A stretch of DNA of 64,000 nt from an uncultured Cedecea sp. Its GTDB lineage: Bacteria; Pseudomonadota; Gammaproteobacteria; Enterobacterales; Enterobacteriaceae. The position numbers and the translations under genes were made by a program. Shown one piece after another: positions 40,123-50,563 of this stretch. Every line of letters begins with the position of its first letter. Position 1 is the stretch's first letter. The DNA lies in the NCBI RefSeq assembly GCF_947498825.1, contig NZ_CANMLV010000021.1, forward strand, positions 27,241 to 91,240. Direction: 5' to 3'. Below the pieces are notes generated by a model, which saw only the letters and a list, made by a program, of their open reading frames with translations, did no database searches and was not told where the DNA came from.

Positions 40123-40530
40123 ATGAGCGAAGCACTTAAAATTCTGAACAACATCCGTACACTGCGTGCACAAGCAAGAGAATGCACTCTTGAAACTCTG
40201 GAAGAAATGCTGGAGAAATTAGAAGTTGTTGTTAATGAGCGTCGTGAAGAAGAAAACGCTGCAGCAGCTGAAATTGAAGAGCGTACTCGTAAATTACAAC
40301 AATACCGTGAAATGCTGATTGCTGATGGCATTGACCCGAACGAATTACTGAACAGCATGGCTGCGGTTAAAACTGCTGGTAAAGGCAAGCGCGCTGCCCG
40401 CCCAGCTAAATACCAGTATGTCGATGAAAACGGCGAAACCAAAACCTGGACCGGCCAGGGTCGTACTCCTGCTGTCATCAAGAAAGCAATGGATGAGCAA
40501 GGCAAATCACTGGATGATTTCCTGCTCTAA
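40123..40530 (+). CDS. hns: Nucleoid-associated silencer H-NS
   Basis: H-NS binds AT-rich DNA, silences horizontally acquired genes and shapes the nucleoid. The 135-residue protein is almost identical to E. coli H-NS (137): a coiled-coil dimerisation region (about 1-65), a second self-association site, and the DNA-binding domain with [13 protein letters not shown] (about residue 109). It ends LDDFLL, two residues shorter than E. coli. An immediate terminator follows. Confidence 0.98.
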   Translation: MSEALKILNNIRTLRAQARECTLETLEEMLEKLEVVVNERREEENAAAAEIEERTRKLQQYREMLIADGIDPNELLNSMAAVKTAGKGKRAARPAKYQYVDENGETKTWTGQGRTPAVIKKAMDEQGKSLDDFLL

Positions 40531-40550
40531 TATCCTAAGTGCTGCTTATT

Positions 40551-40575
40551 AAAATCCCGCCCCGGCGGGATTTTT
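40551..40575 (+). terminator. Rho-independent terminator of hns
   Basis: AAAATCCCGCC and GGCGGGATTTTT form a GC-rich stem-loop ending in T residues. It starts 21 bp after the stop. Confidence 0.88.
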
Positions 40576-41823
40576 CATTTTCAGATATATCTGTTCCAAT
40601 ACCGCCCTTGATGCGCGTTACGGTTTTCCTCCCATCGTTCAGTCACCCCGGTAACGAAATAATAATACTAAGATAAAAAACAATACGTAATATTTATTAC
40701 CCTTCAGCGATACTGCATGCTGTCTTTTATCCAAAAGTCCGTACTGACAGCCTCCCTCTCCCCGCTCCATTACCAGGGTAATTGTGATTATTATCACTCT
40801 CCAGTTAAAATATTCCTGCCACAGTTCAGGTATGGCCCCTGTCTGTCAGGCTAATGATAAGGCTAGCGATAAGACAGTTATATCCAGACACGTCAAAATA
40901 TGGCGGCATATTAACCAGCAAACTATTCCTCATGACAATACAACAACCGCTAAGCGGTATTGAATCGTTCCCAAGGTCACAATTTTTTCTCGTGGCTCAT
41001 TTTTAACTCAAGAAAGGTCAGAAAATGCCATAAAGCGCCACTCCACTCCCGATAAATAAAAAATGGCTTCATTTCAGAAACGGGACAGCCAGAAAACTAA
41101 CTATTTAGTGGTATGTTTAGATACGCTATCATGGCGGGCAATTCATCTGAACGATTTCACGCCTCAGAACTCTTTACAAAAGCACGCTCATGGAAACTTA
41201 TGTTTTACTAATATATAACTTTCAATACTATTTATTAATGTCGCTAATTACCTTTTACTATGAGGCCGGTATCTGGCAATAAGCTAAATAAGCGACAGCT
41301 CTTCACGCTGATAATCTCCGGGGAGCGATATAACTCTGGATTACCGTTGAAACTGACTGAAAATAACCTTAAAAATTCCAGGTATATAACTCAATATTAA
41401 GAGAGACAGACTCGAAAGAATTCGTGTGGTTTTAACATCGATTAAGCCAGACAGCATCGATATACACACCGACAAGCCTGCACGAAAGAAGACAACTTCA
41501 CGACAGCTTAAAATATGTCATATATTTTATGATTAATGACAATCTGAATGGCCTTGATTTGAGTTGTTGAAGGTTAAGATATCACCTCCCTGACCGTAAA
41601 TATTGAGCCGACGCATAACCATGGGAATGATCCCTAAAAAAGCGATTCCGCTGTCGACCAGGCTATATTGATACCGATGGTGGCTGGCAGGATGATTATT
41701 TTATCTGTCCGCTTGCCATATTCGTCGCTATTGATTTTCTGCACAGAGAGATACTGTTCAAGGAAGGAACAAATTTTAGCGTTCAGCCTTAACGCATAGC
41801 GTCATGATAACAAGGCTGATATA
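40576..41823. other. 1.25-kb gene-free stretch between hns and galU
   Basis: No convincing gene, RNA gene or repeat was found on either strand. A minus-strand reading of about 40 codons at roughly 41540-41665 (containing IIPMVMRRLNIYGQGGD) has protein-like composition but no start signal or family match. E. coli hns and galU are much closer, so this may be remains of a lost insertion, or may hold unannotated regulatory RNA. Confidence 0.4.
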
Positions 41824-41860
41824 AAAAACGTGACCCGCCTTTACAGACGGATCACGCTAA
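41824..41860 (-). terminator. Rho-independent terminator of galU
   Basis: Read leftward, CGTGATCCGTC pairs with GGCGGGTCACG (with two G-U pairs) around TGTAAA and is followed by TTTTTT. It lies about 40 bp after the galU stop. Confidence 0.82.
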
Positions 41861-41899
41861 AGAGTATAGGGCACATCACTCTGAAGAGTTGCTGCTGGC

Positions 41900-42808
41900 T
41901 TACTTCTGGCTACCCAGCGTCGTTTTCAACCAGGCTTTAAAATCTTCACCCAGTGTTTTATGACGAATTCCGTACTCAACAAACGCCTGCATATAACCGA
42001 GTTTATTACCACAGTCATGGCTGACGCCTTTCATGTGATAGGCTTCAACAGTTTCTTTTTCCATTAACATGGCAATAGAGTCTGTCAGCTGAATTTCGTC
42101 CCCTGCACCAGGAGGGGTTTTTGACAGCAGAGGCCAGATCCCCGCGCTGAGAACGTAGCGACCAACAACGGACAGATTAGAAGGCGCTTCATCGGCTTTC
42201 GGTTTCTCAACAATTCCCACCATAGGAACACTGTCACCAGGAGAAAGCTCTGCGCCCTGGCAGTCAACAACACCATATGCAGTGACATCTGTCACTGGCT
42301 CAACCATTATCTGACTGTGAGCGCTTTCATCAAAGCGGCTAATCATTTCTGCCAGGTTATCCCGGGACAGATCGGACTCAAACTCATCTAAAATCACGTC
42401 AGGCAGAATGACCGCAACAGGTTCATCGCCAACGACCGGATGCGCACATAACACAGCATGTCCCAATCCTTTTGCCAGCCCCTGACGTACCTGCATGATA
42501 GTGACATGCGGCGGACAGATAGACTGGACTTCCTCCAACAGCTGGCGCTTTACGCGTTTTTCAAGCATCGCTTCCAGCTCAAAACTGGTATCGAAATGGT
42601 TTTCAATGGAGTTTTTTGATGAGTGGGTAACCAGAACAATTTCAGTAATACCCGCAGCAATACACTCATTCACGACATATTGAATGAGCGGTTTGTCCAC
42701 CAAAGGCAGCATTTCTTTAGGTATCGCTTTGGTTGCCGGCAACATACGCGTGCCTAATCCCGCTACAGGGATAACAGCTTTTGTTACTTTAGAATTAATC
42801 GCAGCCAT
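41900..42808 (-). CDS. galU: UTP-glucose-1-phosphate uridylyltransferase
   Basis: GalU makes UDP-glucose for LPS core, capsule, trehalose and galactose metabolism. The 302-residue protein starts [24 protein letters not shown], with the nucleotide-binding [19 protein letters not shown] motif, and matches E. coli GalU (302) along its whole length. The ATG at 42808 is used; upstream in-frame codons are not conserved. Confidence 0.97.
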   Translation of the reverse strand: MAAINSKVTKAVIPVAGLGTRMLPATKAIPKEMLPLVDKPLIQYVVNECIAAGITEIVLVTHSSKNSIENHFDTSFELEAMLEKRVKRQLLEEVQSICPPHVTIMQVRQGLAKGLGHAVLCAHPVVGDEPVAVILPDVILDEFESDLSRDNLAEMISRFDESAHSQIMVEPVTDVTAYGVVDCQGAELSPGDSVPMVGIVEKPKADEAPSNLSVVGRYVLSAGIWPLLSKTPPGAGDEIQLTDSIAMLMEKETVEAYHMKGVSHDCGNKLGYMQAFVEYGIRHKTLGEDFKAWLKTTLGSQK

Positions 42809-43005
42809 CAAAAATCTCCAGGACCGTTTAAGTTTTAGGCTTGGTATAAATATCAAAAAGACATGTGATTATATCAGCTTTCACGTTAAACACTGCCGTT
42901 AATCCATGTCGTTATTAATTTAGGATAAATACGAAAAAACGCCGCTGATATTACCACCCGCGCATAACGCCGTATAAGACTAATTACGCTTTATTGTCCA
43001 ACCGT

Positions 43006-44019
43006 TCACTCTGTAGACAACATTAGGCGCAAATGCCCGCCACTTCCCCAAATCTGACAATGCCAGGAGTCACAATGCTGACTCATTTGATTAGGATAGG
43101 CATTATTAAGCGTACCCAACGGAAGTCCGCTACTCAATTCAATGTGTTGATTATCAGTACTCAGAGTGGCTTTCAACCCGGCAGAAAGCAGAATTAAGTT
43201 ACGCTGCTCACGGTGGTAATATCCGATTAACAGAGGAAACTGCCCGGTCAGATTTGCCTGCCGCAATAGCTGATTGAGCTGTTTTAACAACCGCCCTAGC
43301 TCGGGTAGTCGCTGATGTTGTTGCACTAACTGATCTTGTAATACCTGATTAAACAAAACACGAAGTAGCAGCGCCGCTAATACGCCATTATCACCACCGC
43401 GCGTCACATCAAGGCAATAAAAGGCTAAATCGACATCCGAGAGAGGGGCAATATCAAGCACTAATCCTGGTTTATCAATGGAGAGCAACTGACGATAGTT
43501 GATACGGCATTGGGAAACCACTTGCTGAACCGGGGGTTGAAGCTCTTTTAAAAGCTTGGATGCCGCGACAGGATCCCGGGCAAGTGCATCCCAGTCCTCG
43601 AATAAACGCTCTTGTTCATCTAACCGCGAGTTAAACATCACCGGATAGAGACAAGAAAAAACGGTCTCTCGTAGTCGGTCAAAGTCACTCAGGGGTTTTA
43701 ATAATACGTCTTGAACGCCAAGGCGCAAAGACTTCGCTATTTCAGACATATTCTTAGTCGCAGAAATCACTAAAATAGGCATTTCGCTATCGAGAAGGCG
43801 AATTTGTTCTATCAACTCTAGCCCTGTCATGTGCGGCATCGCGAGATCGCAAATCAGTAAATCTGGCTTTATTTTATTAAACAGAGCCATGGCACTGGCA
43901 CCATCGAATGCAACCCGCGGTAGCGCACCCAATGAATGAAGATAGTTCTCCAGCACCGAAACGAAACCAACGTCTTCATCTGCAATAAGGATCTGTTTTC
44001 CTTCTAGTGGCCGTCGCAT
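43006..44019 (-). CDS. rssB: RpoS degradation adaptor RssB (Hnr)
   Basis: RssB delivers the stress sigma factor RpoS to ClpXP. The 337-residue protein is the same length as E. coli RssB. It has an N-terminal receiver domain with the phosphoacceptor Asp58 (LLICDLAMP) and the acidic pair near residue 14-16, then a PP2C-like output domain (ELQPPVQQVVSQCRINYRQ and PGLVLDIAPLSDVDLAFYCLDVTRGGDNG). The start is preceded by GAGGATAACTC and lies inside the end of the unknown frame upstream. Confidence 0.96.
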   Translation of the reverse strand: MRRPLEGKQILIADEDVGFVSVLENYLHSLGALPRVAFDGASAMALFNKIKPDLLICDLAMPHMTGLELIEQIRLLDSEMPILVISATKNMSEIAKSLRLGVQDVLLKPLSDFDRLRETVFSCLYPVMFNSRLDEQERLFEDWDALARDPVAASKLLKELQPPVQQVVSQCRINYRQLLSIDKPGLVLDIAPLSDVDLAFYCLDVTRGGDNGVLAALLLRVLFNQVLQDQLVQQHQRLPELGRLLKQLNQLLRQANLTGQFPLLIGYYHREQRNLILLSAGLKATLSTDNQHIELSSGLPLGTLNNAYPNQMSQHCDSWHCQIWGSGGHLRLMLSTE

Positions 44020-44687
44020 GAGTTATCCTCAGGCTGAAAGTCACTCGATTGCCGCATAACAAAGTGTGCATTATCGCTGTCACTGGCTGAGCCAAATGTA
44101 AAACAGACAGCCCCAATCATAGAGACAAACACAAAAACATACTCATTCTTTATTTTCCCCTCCACCCTGAATATTGACATTGCCCGGACCATTGCTAATA
44201 CCACGGGATCATTTCCTGTGGGCACATGCCAGCAGAGGAGATGTCGTAGACCTTCCATCACGATAAAAGTACAAAAGGTCTGTCGAAGCAATCTAATGAT
44301 TGTAGTACTAATTTGATACACGGGTGCGTCTGATAGCACAAACAGAGGAAAATCTATAGCGCGTCTCTGTACAAGTTTAATATTTTTCTCGTATAACGGA
44401 AAAATCTGTTCAATTCTTTCACAAACAATCGGTACTGATAATAAATAAGCAACCGTATTTGATTTACGAAGATCAGTAAAATGAGAATCTTTATATTTTA
44501 TAATGCCATACACAGAAACATGAAAAAACTGTGGAGAGTTTTTCAAGATAGAAAGCTCCTTGCTAAGTAAAGCACGCATCCTGCATGCACAGATAAGGAA
44601 ATCGTCAGAAGCCGAATTTAGTATAAAAATTACACAACCCCTGTCGATTTTGATAACTCTGTTATGGATATGATTGACTAATATCAC
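44004..44687 (-). CDS. Unrecognised 227-residue frame in the place of rssA
   Basis: An open frame with a GTG start overlaps the start of rssB by 16 bp. I do not recognise the product. It is rich in Ile, Phe and Leu, has one hydrophobic stretch near its C-terminus (YVFVFVSMIGAVCFTFGSA), and no motif I know. In E. coli this place holds rssA, a patatin-like phospholipase of about 300 residues, whose signatures (GxGxxRG, GxSxG) are absent here. A shorter start (MRALLSKELS) is possible. It could be a real gene read with rssB, or a chance frame in decayed DNA. Confidence 0.4.
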   Translation of the reverse strand: MILVNHIHNRVIKIDRGCVIFILNSASDDFLICACRMRALLSKELSILKNSPQFFHVSVYGIIKYKDSHFTDLRKSNTVAYLLSVPIVCERIEQIFPLYEKNIKLVQRRAIDFPLFVLSDAPVYQISTTIIRLLRQTFCTFIVMEGLRHLLCWHVPTGNDPVVLAMVRAMSIFRVEGKIKNEYVFVFVSMIGAVCFTFGSASDSDNAHFVMRQSSDFQPEDNSCDGH

Positions 44688-44855
44688 ATTTATTTGATAT
44701 TCCAGATTCGATATTCCTGTCTTGGCAGGCAGACCTCACCTACATCATTACATCAGTCAATTTTTAGGGCTCATCATTCAACGGCGGTAAAGTCACTGCT
44801 CAGTTGATATAATAGCTGCTGTCATCTGTAAATTACTTTATCCAGGAGATGCGTA

Positions 44856-45308
44856 ATGCAACTGTGTCCATGTGACAGCGGTAAAGAGTATAACCTATGT
44901 TGCCAGCCTTATCTCAATGCCGACCAGCAACCAGCACAAGCTGTACAGCTGATGCGGTCTCGTTATACCGCATTTGTTTTGCATGATGCTGATTATCTGG
45001 TTAACAGCTGGTATCCAGGGCGCCGTTATCCGGGTTTAGTTTCAGAACTATCCGCAGGTTTTGGTTCTACAGAATGGTTAGGTCTGACCGTTTTTGAAGA
45101 AACCCACGGGAAAGATGACAACGAGGCTTATGTCAGTTTTGTTGCTCGTTTTCAGGAAAACGGCAATCTTACAGCAATAATTGAACGTTCTCGTTTCCTT
45201 AAAGAAAACGACCGGTGGTATTATGTCGATGGCATACGTCCATCATTTGGTCGTAACGACGCCTGCCCTTGTGGTTCAGGCAAAAAATTTAAAAAATGCT
45301 GCGGGTAG
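44856..45308 (+). CDS. ychJ: YchJ family protein with SEC-C motif
   Basis: This 150-residue protein of the UPF0225 family has two Cys-rich zinc-binding segments: [14 protein letters not shown] at the start and the SEC-C motif [14 protein letters not shown] at the end. The middle is an NTF2-like domain ([21 protein letters not shown]). The function is unknown. It has a good CAGGAG site and keeps its E. coli neighbour purU. Confidence 0.93.
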   Translation: MQLCPCDSGKEYNLCCQPYLNADQQPAQAVQLMRSRYTAFVLHDADYLVNSWYPGRRYPGLVSELSAGFGSTEWLGLTVFEETHGKDDNEAYVSFVARFQENGNLTAIIERSRFLKENDRWYYVDGIRPSFGRNDACPCGSGKKFKKCCG

Positions 45309-45316
45309 TTATTTTA

Positions 45317-45441
45317 TGCTCTAAGTCATTCGAGTTGCAGGAGACTGCAAGTGAGAAAATCCCGATGCGCTTACGCAGGTCTTCGATTCGGATGAACGAA
45401 CGCAGCCAACGCGCATGCAACTTGAAGTATGACGAGTATAA
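45317..45441. repeat. ERIC element
   Basis: About 125 bp between ychJ and purU form an imperfect palindrome. TGCAACTTGAAGTATGACG on one side is opposed by the complement near CATTCGAGTTGCAG on the other. The middle contains GAACGAACGCAGCCAACGC. These are the hallmarks of the Enterobacterial Repetitive Intergenic Consensus. The central core differs from the textbook consensus. Such elements are non-coding and sit in transcribed intergenic regions. Confidence 0.85.
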
Positions 45442-45494
45442 TCCTATAAAAAGCATTATCGTTTTGCAGACACTCTAACAGGACTTACCATTCC

Positions 45495-46337
45495 ATGCAG
45501 GCATTACAACGTAAAGTTCTCCGCACTATCTGCCCTGACCAAAAAGGTCTGATCGCGCGTATCACGAACATTTGCTATAAACACGAACTGAACATCGTGC
45601 AAAATAATGAGTTCGTTGACCATCGTACCGGGCGGTTTTTTATGCGCACCGAACTGGAAGGCATTTTTAATGACACGACATTACTTGCCGATCTCGACAG
45701 TGCTTTACCAGAAGGGTCTGTTCGTGAACTGACGCCTGCCGGAAAGCGCCGCATTGTTATTCTGGTGACCAAAGAGGCACATTGCCTCGGCGATTTAATG
45801 ATGAAAGCCGCCTACGGTGGTCTGGATGTGGAAATTGCGGCCGTTATTGGTAACCATGAAACCCTGCGCACACTGGTAGAACGTTTTGATATTCCATTCC
45901 AGTTAGTCAGCCATGAAGGAATGACTCGCGTTGAGCATGATGCTCTGATGGCTGAAGCCATTGAAGCTTATCAACCAGATTATGTCGTACTGGCTAAATA
46001 TATGCGGGTATTATCACCTGAATTTGTTTCTCGCTTCCCGAATCAAATCATTAATATTCACCACTCATTCTTACCGGCTTTTATTGGTGCACGTCCGTAT
46101 CATCAGGCCTATGAGCGCGGGGTGAAAATCATTGGTGCTACCGCACACTACGTCAATGATAATCTGGATGAAGGTCCAATTATTATGCAAGATGTGATTC
46201 ATGTTGATCACAGCTACAGCGCTGATGACATGATGCGTGCCGGTCGCGATGTAGAAAAAAATGTTCTCAGTCGTGCGCTTTATCAGGTTCTGACCCAACG
46301 AGTCTTTGTCTACGGTAACCGTACAATTATTCTGTGA
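45495..46337 (+). CDS. purU: Formyltetrahydrofolate deformylase PurU
   Basis: PurU hydrolyses 10-formyltetrahydrofolate to formate and tetrahydrofolate, balancing one-carbon pools and feeding PurT. The 280-residue protein is the same length as in E. coli. An ACT domain (about residues 8-90) precedes the formyltransferase-type catalytic domain. The latter has IINIHHSFLPAFIGARPYHQAYERGVKIIGATAHYV with the catalytic Asn/His positions, and DEGPII. Confidence 0.97.
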   Translation: MQALQRKVLRTICPDQKGLIARITNICYKHELNIVQNNEFVDHRTGRFFMRTELEGIFNDTTLLADLDSALPEGSVRELTPAGKRRIVILVTKEAHCLGDLMMKAAYGGLDVEIAAVIGNHETLRTLVERFDIPFQLVSHEGMTRVEHDALMAEAIEAYQPDYVVLAKYMRVLSPEFVSRFPNQIINIHHSFLPAFIGARPYHQAYERGVKIIGATAHYVNDNLDEGPIIMQDVIHVDHSYSADDMMRAGRDVEKNVLSRALYQVLTQRVFVYGNRTIIL

Positions 46338-46418
46338 TACTTTGTATCCCTAATTGTTTATTGCTCCAGCAGTCAGGGCAAAAAAACGGCAACCGATTCA
46401 TTTTGTTACTATAAAGCC

Positions 46419-46446
46419 TTTACAGGGGTGCATTGTTTGATATGAT
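46419..46446 (+). promoter_or_regulatory. Promoter of the tRNA-Tyr operon
   Basis: TTTACA (46419-46424) and TATGAT (46441-46446) are 16 bp apart and followed by GCGCCC, the GC-rich discriminator of stringently controlled stable-RNA promoters. The pattern is close to the E. coli tyrT promoter. Confidence 0.9.
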
Positions 46447-46491
46447 GCGCCCGCTTTACAACGAACAGGCCTGTAACGCGCATTACCCTGT

Positions 46492-46576
<85 letters not shown>

Positions 46577-46603
46577 TCTCACGATATTCACGCATTACCC
46601 CGT

Positions 46604-46688
<85 letters not shown>

Positions 46689-46811
46689 TTCTCTTCGTTA
46701 ACTTCTTCGTCACGTATTCTTTTATCAGACTCAATCGTGTTTCTGCGCAACTTTCAATCACCGGTAATTTATTATACTTCTCGGACATTGCGCTTAATAA
46801 GAGGATTATCC

Positions 46812-47165
46812 GTGCAGAAAATCGTCATTATCTCCAGTGGTGCGGCTTATGGCAGCGAGTCACTGTTTAACAGTTTACGTCTGGCCATTGCACTTGGGGA
46901 GCAAACCCCGCGTCCGGAAGTAAAACTCTTTTTGATGTCTGATGCCGTCACCGCAGGGATTAACGGGCAAAAACCTGCCGAGGGTTACAATATTCAACAA
47001 ATGCTTGAAATTTTGACCGCGCAAGGCATACCCGTAAAATTATGCAAGACCTGTGCAGACGGTCGTGGGATCACCAGACTACCCTTAGTCGATGGTGTTG
47101 AGACGGGAACCTTAGTCGAGCTGGCCGAATGGGTTGTTGCGGCTAATAATGTACTCACGTTTTAA
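46812..47165 (+). CDS. ychN: DsrE/YchN family protein
   Basis: This 117-residue protein is the same length as E. coli YchN and reads MQKIVIISSGAAYGSESLFNS at the start and VLTF at the end. The family is related to DsrE-type sulfur-carrier proteins; one conserved Cys pair is in VKLCKTCADG. A firm role is not known. The start is GTG at 46812, with AGAGGAT upstream. Confidence 0.93.
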   Translation: MQKIVIISSGAAYGSESLFNSLRLAIALGEQTPRPEVKLFLMSDAVTAGINGQKPAEGYNIQQMLEILTAQGIPVKLCKTCADGRGITRLPLVDGVETGTLVELAEWVVAANNVLTF

Positions 47166-47280
47166 ATCGCAGAACGGGGATGCCACCCCATCACTCATTT
47201 TCTATTCCGGGCACCCCGGCCCGGTGATGGCGGCGCATTTGTTACAGAACAACAATACCAGCTCGCCAACAGACCAGGAT

Positions 47281-47937
47281 TTACGTTATATAACTGCGTA
47301 CTTTTTCCGCTAACTCAGTCACGCCCTCATCGTGCATTCCACGCACCTTCATCGCTTCTTCAAGCGAAAATAAGTATTCGGCATTACTGCCTAACGGTCC
47401 ACTGGCAGTAGCAATAAGGGGGGCAATCGCCTCAGCACTGGAGTCTGCTGCATATAGTGGATGTTTTGAATCCATTATAAATACCAGAGCATTCACTTGT
47501 CGCCCATCTTCCAGAAGAAGCGGACACCAAGTCGGGAGATAGCAACCGGTTATCATTTCACGCTTCCAAACCAAGGTCAGTTCATCTTCAAGATTATTAT
47601 CAGGAAGACGAAATGCCAGTCCGGTGGTCTCTCCGCCCGCTGTCAGCGCCAGCATTCGCCCAGGACGACATGCTGTACCGCGTCCGGCGGTAAGTCGCAG
47701 ACAGAAATTGCGACGCCAGCCTTTAAGTGTTGCAGGCACCACTTCATCATATTCAAATGCAGGATTCCATATTAGAGAACCATACCCGAACAGCCATATT
47801 GGCCCTTGGTCAGGACGTCCGGCAAGAGTCGCTGCCAGAGAAGCGGAGCGTTGCTCAGGGCTCCACAATATTGATTCCTCAATGTCACCAAAAGCTGTCT
47901 TACAATCTGCTTTCATTAAGAAATCTCGAGTTAACAC
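47281..47937 (-). CDS. chaC: Glutathione-specific gamma-glutamylcyclotransferase ChaC
   Basis: ChaC degrades glutathione to 5-oxoproline and Cys-Gly. The 218-residue protein starts MLTRDFLMKADCKTAFG, close to E. coli, and has the substrate-binding GYGSLIWNP and the catalytic Glu in WKREMITGCYLPTW. It ends a little sooner than E. coli ChaC (231). The start codon is GTG. chaC and chaA are divergent here with no chaB between. Confidence 0.93.
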   Translation of the reverse strand: MLTRDFLMKADCKTAFGDIEESILWSPEQRSASLAATLAGRPDQGPIWLFGYGSLIWNPAFEYDEVVPATLKGWRRNFCLRLTAGRGTACRPGRMLALTAGGETTGLAFRLPDNNLEDELTLVWKREMITGCYLPTWCPLLLEDGRQVNALVFIMDSKHPLYAADSSAEAIAPLIATASGPLGSNAEYLFSLEEAMKVRGMHDEGVTELAEKVRSYIT

Positions 47938-48512
47938 ACTACGCCTCCATCACAACAAATATTCCTTTACCGAAATACATTGAATCATCCTATTCAATTA
48001 ACTGATAAAATGACCTTAATCAATTAACTGATGATAATCAATCTCAGATATATGCTCCGTTTCAATTTTTGCCTGTCTTATGAGATACCATACTGGTTCC
48101 CGGGCAAGAGATTATTCCATACAAACCCGGCCCGCGATGATAATCATGCGATTTCTGAAAAAGAAGAAAATATTCGGGTATTTATCTGTTGCCGTACTGC
48201 AGTTACCCGTCTGTGGGCTATCTTATTCAGTACAGAATCAACAACAGAAAGAAGAGCCACGCTGGTTTCACAGACCGCCCGAAAGTGTCAGAAACATACT
48301 TATTTTGAGTTAATAAAAAACATATCATGATGTTTTAAATGAATTAATAGAAAGAAATAAATAGTTATGGTGATTTCGACGAAAAATCAAATAAAAGCAG
48401 TAAAATAAAGTAAATTTTGAGTAAAAAAGCTCACTTATTGCTATATTGTTACACTTAAAAACACTGATGCATAAAATAAAATCGTTATGATCTGCACAAA
48501 TGGAGTCATTTA
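47938..48512. other. Region between chaC and chaA with no clear gene
   Basis: About 575 bp hold no gene I trust. A plus-strand frame near 48140-48313 starts with a signal-peptide-like MRFLKKKKIFGYLSVAVLQLPVCGLSYS and ends after about 58 residues with no family match; it may be a decayed or small secreted protein gene. The last 200 bp are AT-rich and probably hold the chaA promoter. Confidence 0.4.
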
Positions 48513-49616
48513 ATGTCAAAAATGTCACATGAGCCGGTGAAAACCCGCCATAAGGAGAGTTCTCTCATTTTCCCGGTACTTGCCCTGGCAGTGCTGGCAA
48601 TGTGGGGTTCCAGCCAGTCTCTGCCAGTTGTCGTGGGGATCAATATTTTAGCCTTGGTCGCTATTCTGACCAGTGCATTTAGTGTCGTACGCCATGCTGA
48701 TGTTCTGGCACACCGTCTTGGTGAGCCCTATGGTTCACTTATTCTTAGCCTGTCGGTGGTTATTCTTGAGGTGAGCCTGATATCTGCCCTCATGGCGACC
48801 GGTGATGCAGCCCCGACATTAATGCGTGACACCCTTTATTCCATCATTATGATTGTGACCGGCGGATTAGTGGGTTTCTCTTTGTTGCTGGGCGGTCGCA
48901 AATTCGCGACACAGTATCTGAATCTGTTTGGACTGAAACAGTATCTTATCGCCCTGTTCCCGCTGGCTGTCATTGTTCTGGTGTTCCCAATGGCTTTACC
49001 GTCAGGGAACTTCTCTACCGGTCAGGCGCTGTTAGTTGCCCTGATTTCTGCTGTAATGTACGGTGTGTTTCTGTTAATCCAAACCAAAACACACCAGAGT
49101 TTATTTATCTACGATCATGAAGATGAAAGTGATGATGGCGACCCACATCATGGCAAGCCATCAGCCCATTCTTCGGTATGGCACACTGCCTGGTTGATTG
49201 TTCATCTCATCGCCGTTATCGCTGTCACTAAAATGAATGCAAACCCACTTGAGCATTTACTCAATGGTCTCAATGCCCCTGAACAGTTCACTGGGTTCCT
49301 GATAGCATTACTGATCCTTTCGCCCGAAGGCCTTGGCGCTTTGCGAGCAGTTCTGAATAACCAAGTCCAACGTGCAATGAACCTGTTCTTTGGCTCTGTA
49401 CTGGCGACGATTTCTCTGACTGTTCCGGCGGTCACGATTATCGCAATGATAACCGGTAACGAACTGATATTTGCTCTGGGTATGCCACAGATGGTCGTCA
49501 TGCTGGCGACGTTGGTATTATGTCAGATATCATTTTCAACAGGTCGAACTAACGTGCTTAATGGTTCAGCGCACCTGGCGTTATTTGCCGCTTATTTAAT
49601 GACTATTTTTGCCTGA
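48513..49616 (+). CDS. chaA: Na+/Ca2+/K+-H+ antiporter ChaA
   Basis: ChaA exports sodium, calcium and potassium in exchange for protons, mostly at alkaline pH. The 367-residue polytopic protein is close to E. coli ChaA (366): about eleven helices and an acidic cytoplasmic loop HEDESDDGDPHHGKP, and the YxxLIxSLSVVILEVSLI segment typical of the CaCA family. A strong terminator follows. Confidence 0.96.
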   Translation: MSKMSHEPVKTRHKESSLIFPVLALAVLAMWGSSQSLPVVVGINILALVAILTSAFSVVRHADVLAHRLGEPYGSLILSLSVVILEVSLISALMATGDAAPTLMRDTLYSIIMIVTGGLVGFSLLLGGRKFATQYLNLFGLKQYLIALFPLAVIVLVFPMALPSGNFSTGQALLVALISAVMYGVFLLIQTKTHQSLFIYDHEDESDDGDPHHGKPSAHSSVWHTAWLIVHLIAVIAVTKMNANPLEHLLNGLNAPEQFTGFLIALLILSPEGLGALRAVLNNQVQRAMNLFFGSVLATISLTVPAVTIIAMITGNELIFALGMPQMVVMLATLVLCQISFSTGRTNVLNGSAHLALFAAYLMTIFA

Positions 49617-49628
49617 TGAAGTCAGACG

Positions 49629-49665
49629 AAAAAAAAGCCCTTGTCTGATGACAAGGGCTTTTTTG
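49629..49665. terminator. Bidirectional terminator between chaA and kdsA
   Basis: AAAGCCCTTGTC and GACAAGGGCTTT form a perfect stem around TGAT, with A and T runs on both sides. It can stop both chaA (plus) and kdsA (minus). Confidence 0.92.
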
Positions 49666-49683
49666 TATCATCAACAGGCAAAA

Positions 49684-50547
<864 letters not shown>

Positions 50548-50563
50548 TTAATTAGGTGTGCGC

